DNA from: Vibrio thalassae
GTDB lineage: Bacteria; Pseudomonadota; Gammaproteobacteria; Enterobacterales; Vibrionaceae
DNA length: 34,357 nt
NCBI RefSeq assembly: GCF_900089835.1
Contig: NZ_OANU01000193.1
Coordinates: 1-34,357 of the forward strand
Direction: 5' to 3'
Shown here piece by piece: positions 32,042 to 34,357 of this stretch. Made by a program: the position numbers and the translations under genes. The first letter of the stretch is position 1, and each line of letters opens with the position of its first letter. The notes below the pieces were generated by a model, which saw nothing but the letters and a program-made list of their open reading frames with translations, was not told the DNA's origin and ran no database searches.

Positions 32042-33049
32042 ATGTATAACGAATTAGGATTGACGCTGTCTCAAGTAACGGAATCGGCTGCACTTGCAGG
32101 ATACAAATGGCTAGGACGCGGAGACAAAAATCGGGCCGACGATGCCGCTGTGGCCGCAATGAGACATCAACTGAATGATTCAAACGTCAACGCTACTATT
32201 GTGATTGGTGAAGGGGAGATTGACGATGCCCCTATGCTTTACATTGGTGAGCAGTTGGGTAAAGGCGGTGCTGCCATTGATATTGCCGTCGACCCTATTG
32301 AAGGGACGAGAATGACAGCAATGGGGCAACCCAATGCGTTAGCGGTGCTAGCAGCAGCGGAGAAAGATACGTTGCTTCAAGCGCCAGATATGTATATGGA
32401 GAAATTGGTAGTGGGCCCACAAGCGGCTGGCGCTATCGATTTAGCACGTCCTATTGAAGAGAACATACGCAACATTGCCCAACAATTGAATAAACCGATA
32501 CAAGAGTTGGTCGTTGCGACATTAGCTAAGCCTAGACATGACAGCATCATTAAAACCATGCAAGCGATGGGAGTAAGAGTCTATGCGTTCCCAGATGGAG
32601 ATGTCGCTGCCTCTTTGCTTACCTGCATGCCTGAAAGTGATGTCGATATGATGTACTGTATTGGCGGTGCACCTGAAGGCGTGGTGACGGCTGCGGTAAT
32701 CCGTGCCTTGGGGGGAGATATGCAAGCACGTCTATTAACGCGTGATGTTGTCAAGGGCGATACCTTAGCCAATATTAAACATGCTGAGTCTGAACGCCAA
32801 CGCTGCAACGAAATGGGAGTCTCTGAAAATGTCATTCTTAGACTCAATGATATGGTGAAAACCGATAATATCGTGTTCTGCGCTACCGGTATTACCAAAG
32901 GTGACCTCTTAGATGGCGTGCAAAAACATGGGTCGTACCTCACAACTGAAACCTTACTTATACAAGGTCACAACAGAACGATTAGAATGATAAAGTCTAA
33001 TCACGACCTAAATAAAACAAATAAAGAACTACTTAAGCTTATTGCTTAG
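32042..33049 (+). CDS. glpX: Class II fructose/sedoheptulose bisphosphatase (GlpX-like)
   Basis: 335 residues. Li-sensitive phosphatase fold with GEGEIDDAPMLYIGEQLG (metal-binding Glu and Asp pair), VDPIEGTRMTA, GGAPEGVVTAAVIRALGG and FCATGITKGDLLDGV. GlpX hydrolyses fructose 1,6-bisphosphate; several homologues also accept sedoheptulose 1,7-bisphosphate. It is divergent from the isomerase-kinase operon and sits next to its likely regulator, which suggests service to that pathway: erythrose 4-phosphate plus dihydroxyacetone phosphate gives sedoheptulose bisphosphate. AAAGGA lies 7 nt before the ATG. It is probably not the housekeeping glpFKX copy, as no glpF or glpK is nearby. Confidence 0.92.
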   Translation: MYNELGLTLSQVTESAALAGYKWLGRGDKNRADDAAVAAMRHQLNDSNVNATIVIGEGEIDDAPMLYIGEQLGKGGAAIDIAVDPIEGTRMTAMGQPNALAVLAAAEKDTLLQAPDMYMEKLVVGPQAAGAIDLARPIEENIRNIAQQLNKPIQELVVATLAKPRHDSIIKTMQAMGVRVYAFPDGDVAASLLTCMPESDVDMMYCIGGAPEGVVTAAVIRALGGDMQARLLTRDVVKGDTLANIKHAESERQRCNEMGVSENVILRLNDMVKTDNIVFCATGITKGDLLDGVQKHGSYLTTETLLIQGHNRTIRMIKSNHDLNKTNKELLKLIA

Positions 33050-33089
33050 CAATTTAAGCGTTGTAGTAATACGCCTTGAAAGGAACAGA

Positions 33090-34064
33090 ATGGACTTAAC
33101 CAATATTGAACAAACAGAAGAAACCAATCTTCTGACCGAGATTGCCGTGGCCTATTATCAAGACGGAGCGACGCAAGAAGAAATTTCAAAACGTTTTGGT
33201 CTGTCGCGAGTCAAAATAGGACGATTACTTAAACGAGCACGAGATCAAGGCATCGTTGAAATTAAAGTCAAATACCACCCGGTGTTTGGCGCTAAGCTCG
33301 AAGAGCAACTTAAAGAGCGATTCGGTCTAAAGCGTGCGTTGATAGCGCTTGATCAGCCGACCGAGGACGAACAGCGTGCTTTATTGGCTGGCGTCGTCTC
33401 CACCTATCTTTCATCAACCTTAAAGGACGGTATGATCGTTTCTATCGGACAGGGGCGCAATGTGTCTTCCGTATCCGAGCATATCGGCGTTGTTAATCCT
33501 AAAAAGTGTACGTTCGTGTCTAGTATTGGAGGCATACACCCTCGTGGTGGGATGCTGAATGCCGACCATATTTCACGTCGTTTTGCCAAAACCTTTGGCG
33601 GAGTGAGTGAAACGTTGTACGCCCCGGCCTATGTTCGCAACCCTGATCTTCGTCGAGCATTGCTTGAAGATGAGACAGTCCAACAAACGATGGATATCGC
33701 TAAAAAGGCCGATGTGGCGTTAGTTGGAATTGGCGATCTTAATGAGAGTAGCTATATGGTGAACTTAGGTTGGTTCTCGGTTCAGGAAATGGTTGAAGCG
33801 AGAATTCAACAAGGGGTAGTCGGTGAAGTGGGTGGTTACGACTTTTACGACATTAAAGGCAATGTGCAAGACACAAAAATGAGTAATCGTGTGATCGGAT
33901 TAACCATCGCTGACTACCAAAAAATCCCGCAAGTTATCGCCATTGCCGCCGAAAGCAGCAAACCACTTTCGATCGTTGGGGCGTTGCGCACTGGTGCAGT
34001 CGATATTCTTGCTACAAGCGTTGCTAACGCGATTACTATTCTTAATTTAGACGCTCAACAATGA
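33090..34064 (+). CDS. SorC-family (DeoR-type HTH) sugar-responsive regulator
   Basis: 324 residues. HTH at about 20-55: AYYQDGATQEEISKRFGL then SRVKIGRLLKRARDQGIVEI. The sugar-phosphate-binding domain fills 60-320: GMIVSIGQGRNVSSV, VSSIGGIHPRGGMLNADHIS, ADVALVGIGDLNESSYMV, VGEVGGYDFYDIKGN and GALRTGAVDILATSVANAI, the last being a SorC-family mark. EryD, the erythritol regulator of Brucella and rhizobia, is of this family. Start at 33090, where AAAGGA lies 6 nt upstream; the frame is open to 33042, overlapping glpX, but without a ribosome site. It lies 40 bp after glpX, most likely in one transcript, and ends at a hairpin (34071-34100). Confidence 0.93.
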   Translation: MDLTNIEQTEETNLLTEIAVAYYQDGATQEEISKRFGLSRVKIGRLLKRARDQGIVEIKVKYHPVFGAKLEEQLKERFGLKRALIALDQPTEDEQRALLAGVVSTYLSSTLKDGMIVSIGQGRNVSSVSEHIGVVNPKKCTFVSSIGGIHPRGGMLNADHISRRFAKTFGGVSETLYAPAYVRNPDLRRALLEDETVQQTMDIAKKADVALVGIGDLNESSYMVNLGWFSVQEMVEARIQQGVVGEVGGYDFYDIKGNVQDTKMSNRVIGLTIADYQKIPQVIAIAAESSKPLSIVGALRTGAVDILATSVANAITILNLDAQQ

Positions 34065-34070
34065 CATCTC

Positions 34071-34100
34071 AGTGCAGTGCTAGCGAAGTAGCATTGCACT
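34071..34100 (+). terminator. Hairpin after the SorC-type gene
   Basis: AGTGCAGTGCTA (34071-34082), loop GCGAAG, TAGCATTGCACT (34089-34100): 12 bp with one G-T pair, 7 bp after the stop. The tail (CTCCTCGCTTC) is only moderately T-rich. Confidence 0.65.
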
Positions 34101-34148
34101 CTCCTCGCTTCACAAGCTCATGTTCCGTTAACATTTTTGTCGAATAAT

Positions 34149-34357
34149 GTAAGCGCGTCATAAACCCCGCATTCTAATCACCTAGCACGAATAATAAGAT
34201 CAAATCTCCAACCATGAGGAGATTTGAAATGGGAAAACGACACACTAATCAAGAATGGCAAATGCTCATCGAGCAATCTGAATCGAGTTCATTGTCAACG
34301 CGTGCATTTTGTAAGCTCAATGAACTCAATCCCTCAACGTTTTATGCCAAGCGCCAG
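34149..34357 (+). mobile_element. Left end of an IS66-family element
   Basis: GTAAGCGCGTC at 34149 is the usual start of IS66-family terminal repeats (GTAAGCG). The tnpA-like gene follows 80 bp later. The 8 bp before it (CGAATAAT) would be the target duplication, which can be tested only with sequence beyond the window. Confidence 0.8.
34229..34357 (+). CDS. tnpA: IS66-family accessory protein TnpA, N-terminal part
   Basis: 43 residues before the window edge: MGKRHTNQEWQMLIEQ, then SSLSTRAFCKLNELNPSTFYAKR, the helix-turn-helix region of IS66 TnpA (the S-x-x-x-F-C-x-x-x-x-x-x-x-T-F-Y-x-W/K-R pattern). Start at the ATG of 34229, with GAGGAG about 7 nt upstream; an in-frame ATG at 34214 overlaps that ribosome site and is less likely. 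TnpB and the TnpC transposase are expected beyond the window. Confidence 0.82.
   Translation, partial: MGKRHTNQEWQMLIEQSESSSLSTRAFCKLNELNPSTFYAKRQ

Noticed and set aside
1..34357. CRISPR array, integron attC sites, restriction or abortive-infection systems
   Set aside because: No regularly spaced short repeats, no VCR-like repeats and no defence-type protein motifs were seen anywhere in the window.

Overview
The window reads as chromosomal DNA of a Vibrio or close relative (Vibrionaceae). Indicators are an OmpV/MipA-type outer-membrane protein remnant, two valine tRNAs, metA under tandem MetJ boxes, fadD, rlmF, DUF3859 and DUF3081-type genes and a RibBX-type riboflavin protein, with moderate-to-low GC. 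I identified everything by reading sequence and recalling families; no database search was possible.

Region 1 (1-1935) is a nest of mobile elements. An IS3-family orfB is interrupted twice: by a group II intron, of which only the 3' end (domains V and VI) lies in the window, and by a complete IS110-group element of about 1244 bp. The noncoding left end of the IS110 element carries what looks like a complete bridge RNA. Four guide segments can be matched to the element's own ends and to its present insertion site, and a -35/-10 promoter would be assembled when the two ends join in a circle.

Region 2 (1936-7503) is a decaying surface-protein island: a porin-like gene cut off by the IS3 end, a frameshifted OmpV/MipA gene, a small frameshifted gene, an OmpA-like barrel without its 5' half, and a large Ig-repeat lipoprotein gene broken by loss of part of a repeat. 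A gene-poor stretch (7504-8223) follows.

Region 3 (8224-21854) is ordinary chromosome: two tRNA-Val(GAC) genes, a DUF2726 zinc-ribbon protein, lipocalin blc, an MBL-fold hydrolase, a glycerophosphodiesterase, a LysR regulator divergent from an EamA transporter, an M20 peptidase, small conserved genes, metA, fadD, a PilF/PilW-like TPR lipoprotein, rlmF and a YgjP-like protease.

Region 4 (21827-34100) is a carbohydrate catabolic island. A minus-strand operon of eleven genes (31612 to 21879) encodes RpiB-like isomerase, TRAP transporter DctP-DctQ-DctM, PdxA2-like dehydrogenase, DhaK and DhaL, a second TpiA, an AEC permease, a xylose-isomerase-like TIM barrel and a RibBX-type protein, and ends at a strong terminator. 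Divergent from it are glpX and a SorC-family regulator. The three isomerase types resemble those that take tetrulose phosphates to D-erythrose 4-phosphate in erythritol and threitol users, while PdxA2 and RibBX are not part of those routes. My inference is a pathway for a C4 or related acid sugar: TRAP uptake, phosphorylation by DhaKL, isomerisation to erythrose 4-phosphate, and GlpX acting as a fructose- or sedoheptulose-bisphosphatase. The substrate is unknown. The window ends inside an IS66-family element.
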